Shown here one piece after another: positions 56,779 to 64,000 of a stretch of 64,000 nt of DNA. A model generated the notes under the pieces. It saw nothing but the letters and a program-made list of their open reading frames with translations, ran no database searches and was not told the origin of the DNA. The stretch is from Microbacterium sp. W4I4. GTDB lineage: Bacteria > Actinomycetota > Actinomycetes > Actinomycetales > Microbacteriaceae. The stretch is from assembly GCF_030816235.1 (NCBI RefSeq), contig NZ_JAUSXT010000001.1, forward strand, positions 3,720,001 to 3,784,000. The letters are read 5' to 3'. A program made the translations under genes and the position numbers. Positions within the stretch are counted from its first letter, which is position 1. Each line of letters opens with the position of its first letter.

Positions 56779-57699
56779 ATGCACGATCACGCACCCGTCT
56801 CCGGAGGCATCCGCGATGCCGGCCACCGGCGTCTGCTGACCGTCTCGCTGTCGCTGACCGTCGTCGTGATGATCGTGCAGGTCGTCGGTGCGATCCTCTC
56901 GGGGTCCCTGGCGCTGCTGGCCGACGCCGCCCACATGTTCACCGACGCGTCGGCGCTGGTGATCGCACTGATCGCGACCGCTGTCGCGGCCCGCCCCGCC
57001 GACGACCGGCGCACCTTCGGCTATCAGCGCGCGGAGGTGTTCGGCGCCCTCATCAACGCCGTCATCCTCAGCGTGCTCATGGTGGTCGTCGCGATCCAGG
57101 GCGTCCAGCGGCTGATGGACCCGGGCGAGGTCGACGTCGCCGGGCCCCTGATGCTGGTCGTCGCCGTGGTCGGCATGGTCGCGAACGCGATCTCGATGTG
57201 GCTTCTGAGTCGCGCGCAGCGCACGAGCATCAACGTGCGCGGCGCGTATCTCGAGGTCATGGGCGACCTGATCGGCTCGGTGCTGGTCATCGTCGCCGCG
57301 ATCGTGATCGTCACCACGGGGTGGATGCCCGCCGACGCGATCGCCTCGCTGCTCATCGCCGTGATGATCCTGCCGCGCGCGATCTCGCTGCTGCGCGAGG
57401 TGTTCTCGGTGCTCGCGGAATCGGCGCCCAAAGGCATGTCGGTGACCGAGATCCGCGACCACCTGAAGCGGTATCAGGGGGTGGTCGACGTGCACGACGT
57501 GCACGTGTGGCAGCTCACTCGTGGAGCGCCCGTGTTCACCGCGCACGTCACCGTCGACTCCGCGCTGTTCGCCGCCGGGCGCTCGGCGGAGCTGCTGGCC
57601 GAGCTGCAGAACTGCCTGGCCGAGCACTTCGACGTGGAGCACTCCACTTTCCAGCTGGAGCCCGCGGGCCACGACGACTGCGAGGCCACGCACGCCTGA
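56779..57699 (+). CDS. Cation diffusion facilitator (zinc/cobalt/cadmium exporter)
   Basis: Exports divalent metal by proton exchange. It has 306 residues. Six membrane spans run to about residue 210. The metal site in span 2 is LLADAAHMFTDASAL (Asp with His-x-x-x-Asp, as in CzcD/ZitB Zn exporters), and the second part in span 5 is EVMGDLIGSV. The cytoplasmic domain (about 215-306) has HDVHVWQLTRG. The C-terminal HDDCEATHA has metal-binding side chains, and the N-terminus MHDHAP has two His. Confidence 0.93.
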   Translation: MHDHAPVSGGIRDAGHRRLLTVSLSLTVVVMIVQVVGAILSGSLALLADAAHMFTDASALVIALIATAVAARPADDRRTFGYQRAEVFGALINAVILSVLMVVVAIQGVQRLMDPGEVDVAGPLMLVVAVVGMVANAISMWLLSRAQRTSINVRGAYLEVMGDLIGSVLVIVAAIVIVTTGWMPADAIASLLIAVMILPRAISLLREVFSVLAESAPKGMSVTEIRDHLKRYQGVVDVHDVHVWQLTRGAPVFTAHVTVDSALFAAGRSAELLAELQNCLAEHFDVEHSTFQLEPAGHDDCEATHA

Positions 57700-57721
57700 A
57701 ACTGCGTCGTCCGTCGGAGCG

Positions 57722-60184
57722 TCAGGCCTCGCGCCGCACCTCGGCAGGGGACTTGTCGGGGCGCAGCCCGCGCCAGCGCGAGTGGCGGAGGATGCCGCCG
57801 GGTGTCCAGTCCGCGAACTCCACCTCGCCGACGAGCTCGGGACGCACCCACAGGGCGTCCCGCGCCTCCGGCCGTGGCACGCCCTCCGCGGGCGCCTCGT
57901 CAGTGCGCAGCAGGTCGAGACGCGCGCTCAGATCGCGCAGCATCCGGTCGGTGAAACCGGTGCCCACCTTCCCGACGTACTGCAGTGCGCCCGCGTCGTC
58001 GGGCACGGCGAGGAGCAGAGAGCCGATGGTGCCGCCGCGGTCGCCCTTGCCCGGCCGGATGCCGATGATCACGACCTCCTGGGTGCGGGTGTTCTTCAGC
58101 TTCAGCCACGCCGAGCTGCGCGCGCCGGGGCGGTACCCGGAGTCGGGATCCTTTGCGACGACGCCCTCCAGCCCGTGCTGCCTGCTCATCTCCACCGCGG
58201 CGTCGACGTCGTCGAAGACGGGTGGCACCTGCACCGGGTCTTCGAGGTCGGATGCGAGCTGCTCGAGCAGCTCGCGACGCTGCCGCAGCGGCATCCGGGT
58301 CAGGTCGTGGCCGTCCAGATGCAACAGGTCGAACAGCATGTATACGATCGGGGTGCGCACGACCTCCCGCTCGATGTCGCGGCCCTTGGTGAGGTGCATC
58401 CGGTTCTGCAGGCGCGTGAAGCTCGGCCTGCCCTGCGCGTCGAAGGCGACGATCTCGCCGTCGACGACGGCATCGGTGGCGGGCAGGTGCGGGGCGCCGT
58501 CGGCGGTGAGCTCGGGGTAGCGCGCGGTGATGTCCGTGCCGCTGCGCGCACGCAGCGTGAAGCTTCCGTCAGCCCAGGTGCCGATCGCGCGGATGCCGTC
58601 CCACTTGATCTCCGCCCAGGCATCGGCGCCGCGTGCCACGCCCATACTGCCGGTCTCCGCCAGCATGGGGGAGTACGACGCGGGCCGCTCTGCGGCCGTG
58701 GCGGCCTCGGTCGGAGCGGACTCAGGAAGATCGGAACGCGGGGTGGCGGGCCCACGCGCCCCGGAGGCTCCGGCCGACGCGGAGCGGCGGGTGGCGTGGG
58801 GCGTGGGGACCATCCGGTGCAGCAGCCACTGGGACTTCTCGCCCTCGCCGCCGGTGCGGATCAGCGCCAGGCGCGCGGAGCCCAGCCGCCCACCGGCCTG
58901 ACCGGTGAACGTGCCGATCACCTCGTCGTCGCGCCACTTCTCCAGCGCGACGACGCCGGTGTCCCACACGGTCATGGAACCCGCACCGTATTCGCCACGG
59001 GGGATCTCGCCCTCGAAGTCCAGATACTCCATCGGATGCGGCTCAGTCATCACCGCCAGATGATTGCGATCGGTGGACTCCGGGATGCCCTTGGGCACCG
59101 CCCAGCTGATGAGCACGCCGTCGCGCTCGATGCGCAGGTCGCAGTGCAGGCTGCTCGCGTGATGCTCCTGGATCACGAAGCGCGGGTCGCCTCCGGGGGC
59201 GATGTATGCCGTGCGCGGCATCGGCTCCGGTGTCTTGGCCGCATCGCGTTTGGCGAGATAGGCGGCCAGCGCCGAGCTCGGCGGCGCGAGGGCCGCAAGG
59301 GGGTCGATCCCGGCATCCATCCGCTCCAGCACTTCCTCGAACTCGAGGTGACGCAGCTCGGGATCGTCCAGCTCCTCCCACGTGCGGGGGGCCGCCACCC
59401 AGGGGCGGGCGCGCCCGCGCAGCGAGTAGGGGGCGATGGTCGTCTTGGAGGCGCTGTTCTGGCTCCAGTCGATGAACACCTTGCCGCCGCGCGCCGACTT
59501 GGCCATCGTGCCCGTCGCGAGGTCGGGATGATCGGCCTCGATCAGCCGGGCGAGCTCCTTCGCGACCGCGGAGACGTCGTCGCTGGTCTGCCGGCCTGTG
59601 CCGTCGTCGGAGGTGGGCAAACGGGCGTACAGGTGGATGCCCTTGCTGCCGCTGGTCACCGGCATCGGCTCCAGCCCCATCCCGGTGAGGATGCCGCGAG
59701 CCACTCGCGCCACCTCGGCGCACTGCGCGAGCCCGACACCCGGCCCGGGATCCAGGTCGAGTACCAGCCGGTCCGGCTTTCCCCGCCCGCCGGAGTGCGT
59801 GAATCGCCATTGCGGCACGTGCAGTTCGAGAGCGGCGATCTGCGCGAACCATGCCAGGGTCGCCGCGTCATCGGCGAGCGGATACTCCTTCGGACCGTCG
59901 GAGTGCTCGATCGGCATCCGCCGCACCCAGTCCGGCGCGCCCTGCTCGAGCTGCTTCGTGAAGAAGCTCTCAGCGGGAGCATCCGCTGTACCGACGCCGT
60001 CCACCCAGCGCTTGCGAGTCACCGGGCGACCGCGCAGGTGCGGCAGCATGACGGGCGCGATCCGCGAGTAGTAGGAGAGGATCTCGCCCTTGGTCGTGCC
60101 CGCGTCGGGGTAGACGACCTTCTCGAGATTGGTGACGCGCAGACGGCGGCCGTCGACCTGCACGACCTGCCCGCTCGCTGCCAT
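57722..60184 (-). CDS. ligD: ATP-dependent DNA ligase LigD (polymerase, phosphoesterase and ligase domains)
   Basis: Multi-enzyme of non-homologous end joining, 820 residues. The polymerase/primase domain comes first (about 10-270), with the metal motif LVLDLDPGPG and SGSKGIHLYARL. Next is the 3'-phosphoesterase domain (about 310-465), with HHASSLHCDLRIERDG. The ligase domain is last (about 490-820), with the adenylated Lys in AEIKWDGIRAIG and VVAKDPDSGYRPG. The order Pol-PE-Lig is that of mycobacterial LigD. ATG 60184 is used because TACTCT lies 6 bases upstream. It is divergent from ku. Confidence 0.95.
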   Translation of the reverse strand: MAASGQVVQVDGRRLRVTNLEKVVYPDAGTTKGEILSYYSRIAPVMLPHLRGRPVTRKRWVDGVGTADAPAESFFTKQLEQGAPDWVRRMPIEHSDGPKEYPLADDAATLAWFAQIAALELHVPQWRFTHSGGRGKPDRLVLDLDPGPGVGLAQCAEVARVARGILTGMGLEPMPVTSGSKGIHLYARLPTSDDGTGRQTSDDVSAVAKELARLIEADHPDLATGTMAKSARGGKVFIDWSQNSASKTTIAPYSLRGRARPWVAAPRTWEELDDPELRHLEFEEVLERMDAGIDPLAALAPPSSALAAYLAKRDAAKTPEPMPRTAYIAPGGDPRFVIQEHHASSLHCDLRIERDGVLISWAVPKGIPESTDRNHLAVMTEPHPMEYLDFEGEIPRGEYGAGSMTVWDTGVVALEKWRDDEVIGTFTGQAGGRLGSARLALIRTGGEGEKSQWLLHRMVPTPHATRRSASAGASGARGPATPRSDLPESAPTEAATAAERPASYSPMLAETGSMGVARGADAWAEIKWDGIRAIGTWADGSFTLRARSGTDITARYPELTADGAPHLPATDAVVDGEIVAFDAQGRPSFTRLQNRMHLTKGRDIEREVVRTPIVYMLFDLLHLDGHDLTRMPLRQRRELLEQLASDLEDPVQVPPVFDDVDAAVEMSRQHGLEGVVAKDPDSGYRPGARSSAWLKLKNTRTQEVVIIGIRPGKGDRGGTIGSLLLAVPDDAGALQYVGKVGTGFTDRMLRDLSARLDLLRTDEAPAEGVPRPEARDALWVRPELVGEVEFADWTPGGILRHSRWRGLRPDKSPAEVRREA

Positions 60185-60190
60185 GGGGAC

Positions 60191-60196
60191 AGAGTA
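60191..60196 (-). promoter_or_regulatory. Candidate -10 box of ligD (leaderless)
   Basis: TACTCT on the minus strand lies 6 bases before ATG 60184. Confidence 0.5.
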
Positions 60197-60240
60197 GTCG
60201 GCCGAGGTCAATCCCTCTGGCCGGAACGGCTGTGACTGGC

Positions 60241-60246
60241 GATACT
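60241..60246 (+). promoter_or_regulatory. Candidate -10 box of ku (leaderless)
   Basis: GATACT stands 6 bases before ATG 60253. With the ligD box, the two repair genes share a 68-bp gap. Confidence 0.4.
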
Positions 60247-60252
60247 GGGGGG

Positions 60253-61119
60253 ATGAGGAGCATCTGGAAGGGCGCAGTGACCTTCGGCCTGGTGAATGTG
60301 CCGGTCAAGGTGTATTCGGCGATCGAGGACCATGACATCTCGCTGCACCAGGTGCATGACGAGGACGGCGGGCGCATCCGCTACCAGCGCGTCTGCGAGA
60401 TCGACGGCAAGCCCGTCGCATACGCGGACATCGACCGCGCCTATGTCGACGACGACGGGCAGACGGTCGTGCTCACCAAGAAGGATCTCGAGGCGCTGCC
60501 GGCAGAGAAGAGCCGGGAGATCGACGTGGTGGAGTTCGTGCCCACCGAGCAGATCGACCTGATGATGCTGGACCGGCCGTACTATCTGGAACCCGACTCC
60601 AAGTCGCCGAAGGCGTACGTGCTGCTGCGCAAGACGCTCGAGCAGACCGACCGCACCGCGATCGTGCGGTTCACGCTGCGGCAGAAGACGCGCTTGGCGG
60701 CGCTGCGCGTGCGGGGCGATGTGCTGGTGCTGCAGACGCTGCTGTGGGCCGACGAGGTGCGCGAGGCGGCGTTCCCCGCGCTGGATGAGGACGTGAAGAT
60801 CAGCAAGAAGGAGCTGGAGCTCGCGTCATCGCTGGTCGACAGCTACTCCAGCGACTTCGAACCGGAGTCGTTCGTCGACGAGTACCAGAAGGAGCTGCGG
60901 ACCCTCATCGACGCGAAGATCGAGGCCGGTGAGACCTTCGACGTGTCCGAGACCTTCGCCGAGGAGGGCGAGGGCACCGGCGGCGAGGTCATCGACCTGA
61001 TGGAGGCGCTGCGCGCCAGCGTGGAGAAGTCGAAGGCCGCACGCAAGGACGCAGGACAGAAGGCCGATGCCGAGCCGGCGGACAAGAAGGCAGGCGGAAA
61101 GAAGAAGAAGGCAAGCTGA
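60253..61119 (+). CDS. ku: DNA end-binding protein Ku
   Basis: Homodimeric ring that binds broken DNA ends and recruits LigD. It has 288 residues. The family start is MRSIWKGAVTFGLVNVPVKVYSA. The core includes DGGRIRYQRVCEIDGKPV, then LLRKTLEQTDRTAIVRFTLR. An acidic middle gives way to a Lys/Ala-rich C-terminus (DKKAGGKKKKAS), the basic tail that binds DNA in many bacterial Ku proteins. ATG 60253 is chosen over the frame start 60232 because of the GATACT 6 bases upstream. It is divergent from ligD. Confidence 0.96.
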   Translation: MRSIWKGAVTFGLVNVPVKVYSAIEDHDISLHQVHDEDGGRIRYQRVCEIDGKPVAYADIDRAYVDDDGQTVVLTKKDLEALPAEKSREIDVVEFVPTEQIDLMMLDRPYYLEPDSKSPKAYVLLRKTLEQTDRTAIVRFTLRQKTRLAALRVRGDVLVLQTLLWADEVREAAFPALDEDVKISKKELELASSLVDSYSSDFEPESFVDEYQKELRTLIDAKIEAGETFDVSETFAEEGEGTGGEVIDLMEALRASVEKSKAARKDAGQKADAEPADKKAGGKKKKAS

Positions 61120-61127
61120 GCCCGGTT

Positions 61128-61904
61128 CTAGTGGTTGCCGTCGCCGTCCAGGTCGGGTGCGCGGTCGAAGACCTCGGCGTCGAGCTGCAGGTTCTGCGCC
61201 TCGACGGCATCCGTCTCGAGGTCGCCGCCCGCGGCGGCCGCCTTCTTGGCCTTGTGACGCTCGACGAGGTAGTGCCAGAGCGTGACGACGGCGGTGCCGC
61301 CGACGGCCAGCAGCAGGATGATGTCGATGTAGTCGACGACGAGGTCGCGGATCCACGGGATGTAGGCGATCAGGTAGCCGAACATCGTGAGGCCGAAGCC
61401 CCAGAGCACCGCGCCGATGAGGTTGTAGAGCGAGTAGCGCTTCCAGGGCATGTGCCCCACGCCCGCGGCCACCGGCGCGAAGGTGCGCACGATCGGCACG
61501 AAGCGGGCGAGGATGATCGTGATGCCGCCGAAGCGCTCGAAGAACGCGTTGGTGCGCTCGACGTTCTTACGGCTGAACAGGCCCGATTCCTTGCGCTCGA
61601 ACACCGCCGGCCCGCCCTTGTGACCGATGAAGTACCCGACCTCGCCGCCGACGAAGGCGGAAAGGCCGATCAGCAGCGCGACGACCCAGATGTTCAGGCC
61701 GAAGATATCGCTGGTGTGCGTCAGCAGACCAGAGATCACCAGCAGCGTGTCGCCGGGCAGCAGGAAGCCGATCAGCAGACCCGTCTCAGCGAAGACGATG
61801 AAGCACACCACGAACAGGGCCCAGGCGCCGGCGCCCTGGATGATGTTGGCAGGATCGAGCCAGGGGATGAGCGCAGTCGGCGCCTGAATCAGCGAGTGAA
61901 GCAA
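61128..61904 (-). CDS. DedA-family membrane protein
   Basis: Membrane protein of 258 residues with the SNARE-associated/DedA core, a family now linked to lipid flipping and envelope balance. Motifs: FAETGLLIGFLLPGDTLL, GGEVGYFIGHKGG, and RFVPIVRTFAPVAAGVGHMPWKRY. The last holds the conserved Arg. There are about five to six spans, then a cytoplasmic tail rich in Asp. No ATG or GTG is available near the conserved start, so TTG 61904 is used; there is no clear ribosome site. It converges with ku, 8 bp apart. Confidence 0.88.
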   Translation of the reverse strand: MLHSLIQAPTALIPWLDPANIIQGAGAWALFVVCFIVFAETGLLIGFLLPGDTLLVISGLLTHTSDIFGLNIWVVALLIGLSAFVGGEVGYFIGHKGGPAVFERKESGLFSRKNVERTNAFFERFGGITIILARFVPIVRTFAPVAAGVGHMPWKRYSLYNLIGAVLWGFGLTMFGYLIAYIPWIRDLVVDYIDIILLLAVGGTAVVTLWHYLVERHKAKKAAAAGGDLETDAVEAQNLQLDAEVFDRAPDLDGDGNH

Positions 61905-61953
61905 GGGGGATCCCGTCGTTCGTTATTCGGCGGTGGGGGGAAGGAAGCCGGAG

Positions 61954-62035
61954 TGCGGGAGATGGGACTTGAACCCACACGCTCGAAAGCACAGGAACCT
62001 AAATCCTGCGTGTCTACCAATTCCACCACTCCCGC
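61954..62035 (-). tRNA. tRNA-Leu (anticodon UAG)
   Basis: An 82-base sequence folds as a class II tRNA. The acceptor is GCGGGAG with CTCCCGC plus discriminator A. The D-arm includes GGTGGAATTGGTAGAC. The anticodon arm is CAGGA-TTTAGGT-TCCTG, giving UAG. The long variable arm is TGCTTTCGAGCG, and the T-loop contains GGTTCAAGTCC. The long variable arm and UAG identify leucine. The 3' CCA is not encoded. Confidence 0.95.
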
Positions 62036-62149
62036 GCGTGCTCAAGTCTATCGATGCGGGCGTTCGGGATTTCCGTAGATCTGCTGAGCGTGCGCAACCT
62101 CTGTGGATAACTTTGACGGGCATCTGGCGGACTCTGCCAGGATGCCTGC

Positions 62150-63292
62150 GTGAGTCATCCGTCTCTAGTCGTCGCCGAGAGGGTTCGTCGGCGACTGCGC
62201 CTCGAGCACACCGATCCGTCCTCGCATCCCGACGAGGCGCGGCACATCGCGCAGACCGAGGTGCGCCGCCACAACGACCTCGCGCTGCAGCGCGGCGAGG
62301 CGATGATCGATGACGAGGCGGCGCTCGTGCGCGACGTGCTGGCATCCGTGTCGGGATTCGGAGCGCTCCAGCCGCTGCTGGACGATCCTGAGATCGAGGA
62401 GATCTGGCTGAACGGGCCCGACCGCATCTTCATCGCGCGCGGCGGCACCACCGAGCGGGTGGACATGCGCCTGACGGATGCCATCGTGCGCGATCTGGTG
62501 GAGCGGATGCTGCAGGCCACGGGTCGCCGTGTCGACGTCAGCCAGCCGTTCGTCGACGCCTCCCTGCCGGACGGTTCGCGCCTGCACGTGGCCATCGCGG
62601 ACGTGGTCCGCGGCTCCTGGGCGGTGAACATCCGCAAGTTCCTGACGCAGCACCGCACGCTGGAGTCGCTGATCGCCCAGGGATCGGTTCCGCGGGACTT
62701 GGCCGATCTGCTGCACCGGGCGCTGCTCGACGGGCGCAGCATCATCGTGTCCGGCGCGACCCACGCGGGAAAGACCACGCTGCTGGGGGCGCTGCTGGCA
62801 TCCGTCGCCGACAAGCAGCGCATCGTGACCGTCGAGGAGACGTTCGAGCTCGCCGTGGACGGCCCCGATGTCGTGGCGCTGCAGGGTCGGCAGGCCAGCC
62901 TGGAGGGCACCGGTGAGATCACTCTGCGCCGACTTGTGAAGGAGGCGCTGCGCATGCGCCCCGACCGCATCGTCGTCGGCGAGGTGCGCGATGCCGAGGC
63001 GCTGGACCTCGTGCTCGCATTGAACACAGGAGTTCCCGCGGCCGGAACCATCCATGCGAACTCCGCCGACGAGGCTCTCGACAAACTCGCGCTGCTTCCG
63101 CTGCTCGCCGGACGCAACATCGATCGCTCGTTCATCGTGCCGGCGCTCGCCACGTCGATCTCCTACGTCGTGCACTGCCGGCGCGAGGCGGACGGGTCCC
63201 GTCGGATCGTCGAGGTGATCGCACCGACGGGCGAGGTCGTCGACGGGCGCATCGTGACGACCCCGGTCTACCGAGCAGACGAGACCGCATGA
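62150..63292 (+). CDS. TadA/CpaF-type secretion ATPase of a Tad (Flp) pilus
   Basis: Hexameric ATPase that drives assembly of Tad/Flp pili, 380 residues from GTG 62150. The N-terminal domain includes the segment GFGALQPLLDDPEIEEIWLNGPDR, standard for this family. Walker A is GATHAGKTTLL (His in place of the usual Gly in G-x-x-G-x-GKT), near residue 203. The Asp/Glu box is RIVTVEETFEL, and Walker B is MRPDRIVVGEVRD. The His box is TIHANSADEA. The stop overlaps the next gene (ATGA). Confidence 0.92.
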   Translation: MSHPSLVVAERVRRRLRLEHTDPSSHPDEARHIAQTEVRRHNDLALQRGEAMIDDEAALVRDVLASVSGFGALQPLLDDPEIEEIWLNGPDRIFIARGGTTERVDMRLTDAIVRDLVERMLQATGRRVDVSQPFVDASLPDGSRLHVAIADVVRGSWAVNIRKFLTQHRTLESLIAQGSVPRDLADLLHRALLDGRSIIVSGATHAGKTTLLGALLASVADKQRIVTVEETFELAVDGPDVVALQGRQASLEGTGEITLRRLVKEALRMRPDRIVVGEVRDAEALDLVLALNTGVPAAGTIHANSADEALDKLALLPLLAGRNIDRSFIVPALATSISYVVHCRREADGSRRIVEVIAPTGEVVDGRIVTTPVYRADETA

Positions 63293-64000
63293 CCCTGCTG
63301 ATCGGGGCACTGCTCGGGGCGGGGCTGCTGCTGTGCGCATCGCCCTGGCTGTGGCCGGCGCACGAGCGTGTGCCGAAGCCGCCGAAGCGCGGCCGCTTGA
63401 GGAGACTTCTCGAAGAATCCGGTCATGCGCGCTCCTCGGAGCGGACACTCGTGGTCGTCATGGTCGCGATCGGTCTGGTCGCGGCGGCTCTGGTCTGGCT
63501 GATCACCACGCTGGCGCTGCTCGCCCTGATGGCGGGGATCGCCGGCGCCGCCGCACCCGTGCTGTACCTCCGCGGCCGACGGCTCCGACTGCGCAAGGCG
63601 CGCAGGCAGCTGTGGCCCGACGTCTGCGATCTGCTGGTCGCGGCGATCCGCGTGGGACTCTCGCTGCCTGATGCCGTGGCCAGCCTGGCGGATTCCGCTC
63701 CACCGGCGATCCGGCCCGCGTTCGCGGTCTTCGCGCGTGACCTGCGCGCCACCGGGCGCTTCGAGACGAGCCTGGACCGACTGAAGGACACCCTCGCCGA
63801 CCCGATCGCCGACCGCATCGTCGAGACGCTGCGCATGGCACGCCAGGTCGGCGGCACCGAGCTGACCGGCGTGCTGCGCGCCCTGTCGGCGTCGGTGCGA
63901 GCGGATGCCGCGCTGCGCGGCGAGGTGGAGGCCCGTCAGTCGTGGATCCGCGGTGCGGCTGTGCTGGGAGCCATCGCGCCCTGGGTGATCCTCGCTCTGC
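63289..64000 (+). CDS. TadB-like inner-membrane platform protein (3' end outside window)
   Basis: Platform protein of the pilus assembly ATPase. 237 codons are visible. The first 95 residues hold three hydrophobic segments, and the type II secretion F domain starts at about 105 with QLWPDVCDLLVAAIRVGLSLPDAV and continues through GRFETSLDRLKD and RQVGGTELTGVLRALSASVR. The C-terminal membrane spans lie beyond the window. ATG 63289 overlaps the ATPase stop (ATGA). TadC and pilin genes are expected further on. Confidence 0.9.
   Translation, partial: MTLLIGALLGAGLLLCASPWLWPAHERVPKPPKRGRLRRLLEESGHARSSERTLVVVMVAIGLVAAALVWLITTLALLALMAGIAGAAAPVLYLRGRRLRLRKARRQLWPDVCDLLVAAIRVGLSLPDAVASLADSAPPAIRPAFAVFARDLRATGRFETSLDRLKDTLADPIADRIVETLRMARQVGGTELTGVLRALSASVRADAALRGEVEARQSWIRGAAVLGAIAPWVILAL

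Overview
The window is high-GC DNA from an actinobacterium, most probably Microbacterium or a close relative in the Microbacteriaceae. The evidence is gene content and style: acyl-CoA carboxylase alpha, beta and epsilon genes, a LpdA-type flavoprotein, DUF3039, a DUF222-HNH protein, a ClgR-like regulator, LigD and Ku, many ATGA or GTGA gene overlaps, and many genes whose -10 box lies 6-8 bases before the start codon (probable leaderless mRNAs). No phage, insertion sequence, rRNA or CRISPR array was found.

Layout. 1-2346 (minus): sdhC-sdhD-sdhA, with sdhA cut by the window edge. 2501-3613: manC. 3774-11906 (plus): a nucleoside uptake and salvage operon (BMP lipoprotein, ABC ATPase, two permeases, cdd, deoA, add). 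11975-16760: a compact SARP/NB-ARC regulator, a HAD phosphatase, an MFS exporter and a TSUP carrier. 16806-22235 (minus): a mannitol PTS operon (EIIB, HPr, EI, EIICB, EIIA, mtlD) with nearly every junction an ATGA overlap; the divergent PRD antiterminator carries a one-base frameshift. 24336-27132 (minus): a second HPr-like gene, a phosphohexomutase and purine nucleoside phosphorylase. 27187-37474: LpdA, biotin carboxylase/BCCP, Maf, an RNA methyltransferase, a two-component system with an extra membrane protein, and the carboxylase epsilon and beta subunits.

37579-42761 is the most accessory-looking part: an overlapping secreted protein and lipoprotein pair of unknown function, a DUF222-HNH protein, a small unknown, an EcsC protein and a nucleotidyltransferase. 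42995-46377 is an ABC exporter whose ATPase carries a histone-H1-like Lys/Ala-rich N-terminal region of about 270 residues. 46411-52839 is housekeeping: DUF3039, pncB, nagZ, murQ, murI, rph, rdgB. 52891-57699 holds a DUF1772/TetR pair, two ClpP paralogues with a ClgR-like regulator, an alpha/beta hydrolase and a cation efflux protein. 57722-61119 is a divergent ligD/ku NHEJ pair. The end holds a DedA protein, tRNA-Leu(UAG) and the first two genes of a Tad/Flp pilus locus.

The strongest candidate for something undescribed is the 54070-55796 module. A normal-looking ClpP is translationally coupled to a ClpP paralogue whose catalytic Ser is Gly, next to a convergent ClgR-like gene. A GCTCAGAGC palindrome core lies upstream of both the clpP pair and the regulator, which suggests a self-contained regulated accessory protease. 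Other points worth attention are the frameshifted mannitol regulator, the histone-tailed ABC ATPase, a CTTCGACAGGCTCAGG repeat family (one copy forms the 3' end of rph), and 15-bp tandem repeats with in-frame stops at the end of the epsilon-subunit gene.
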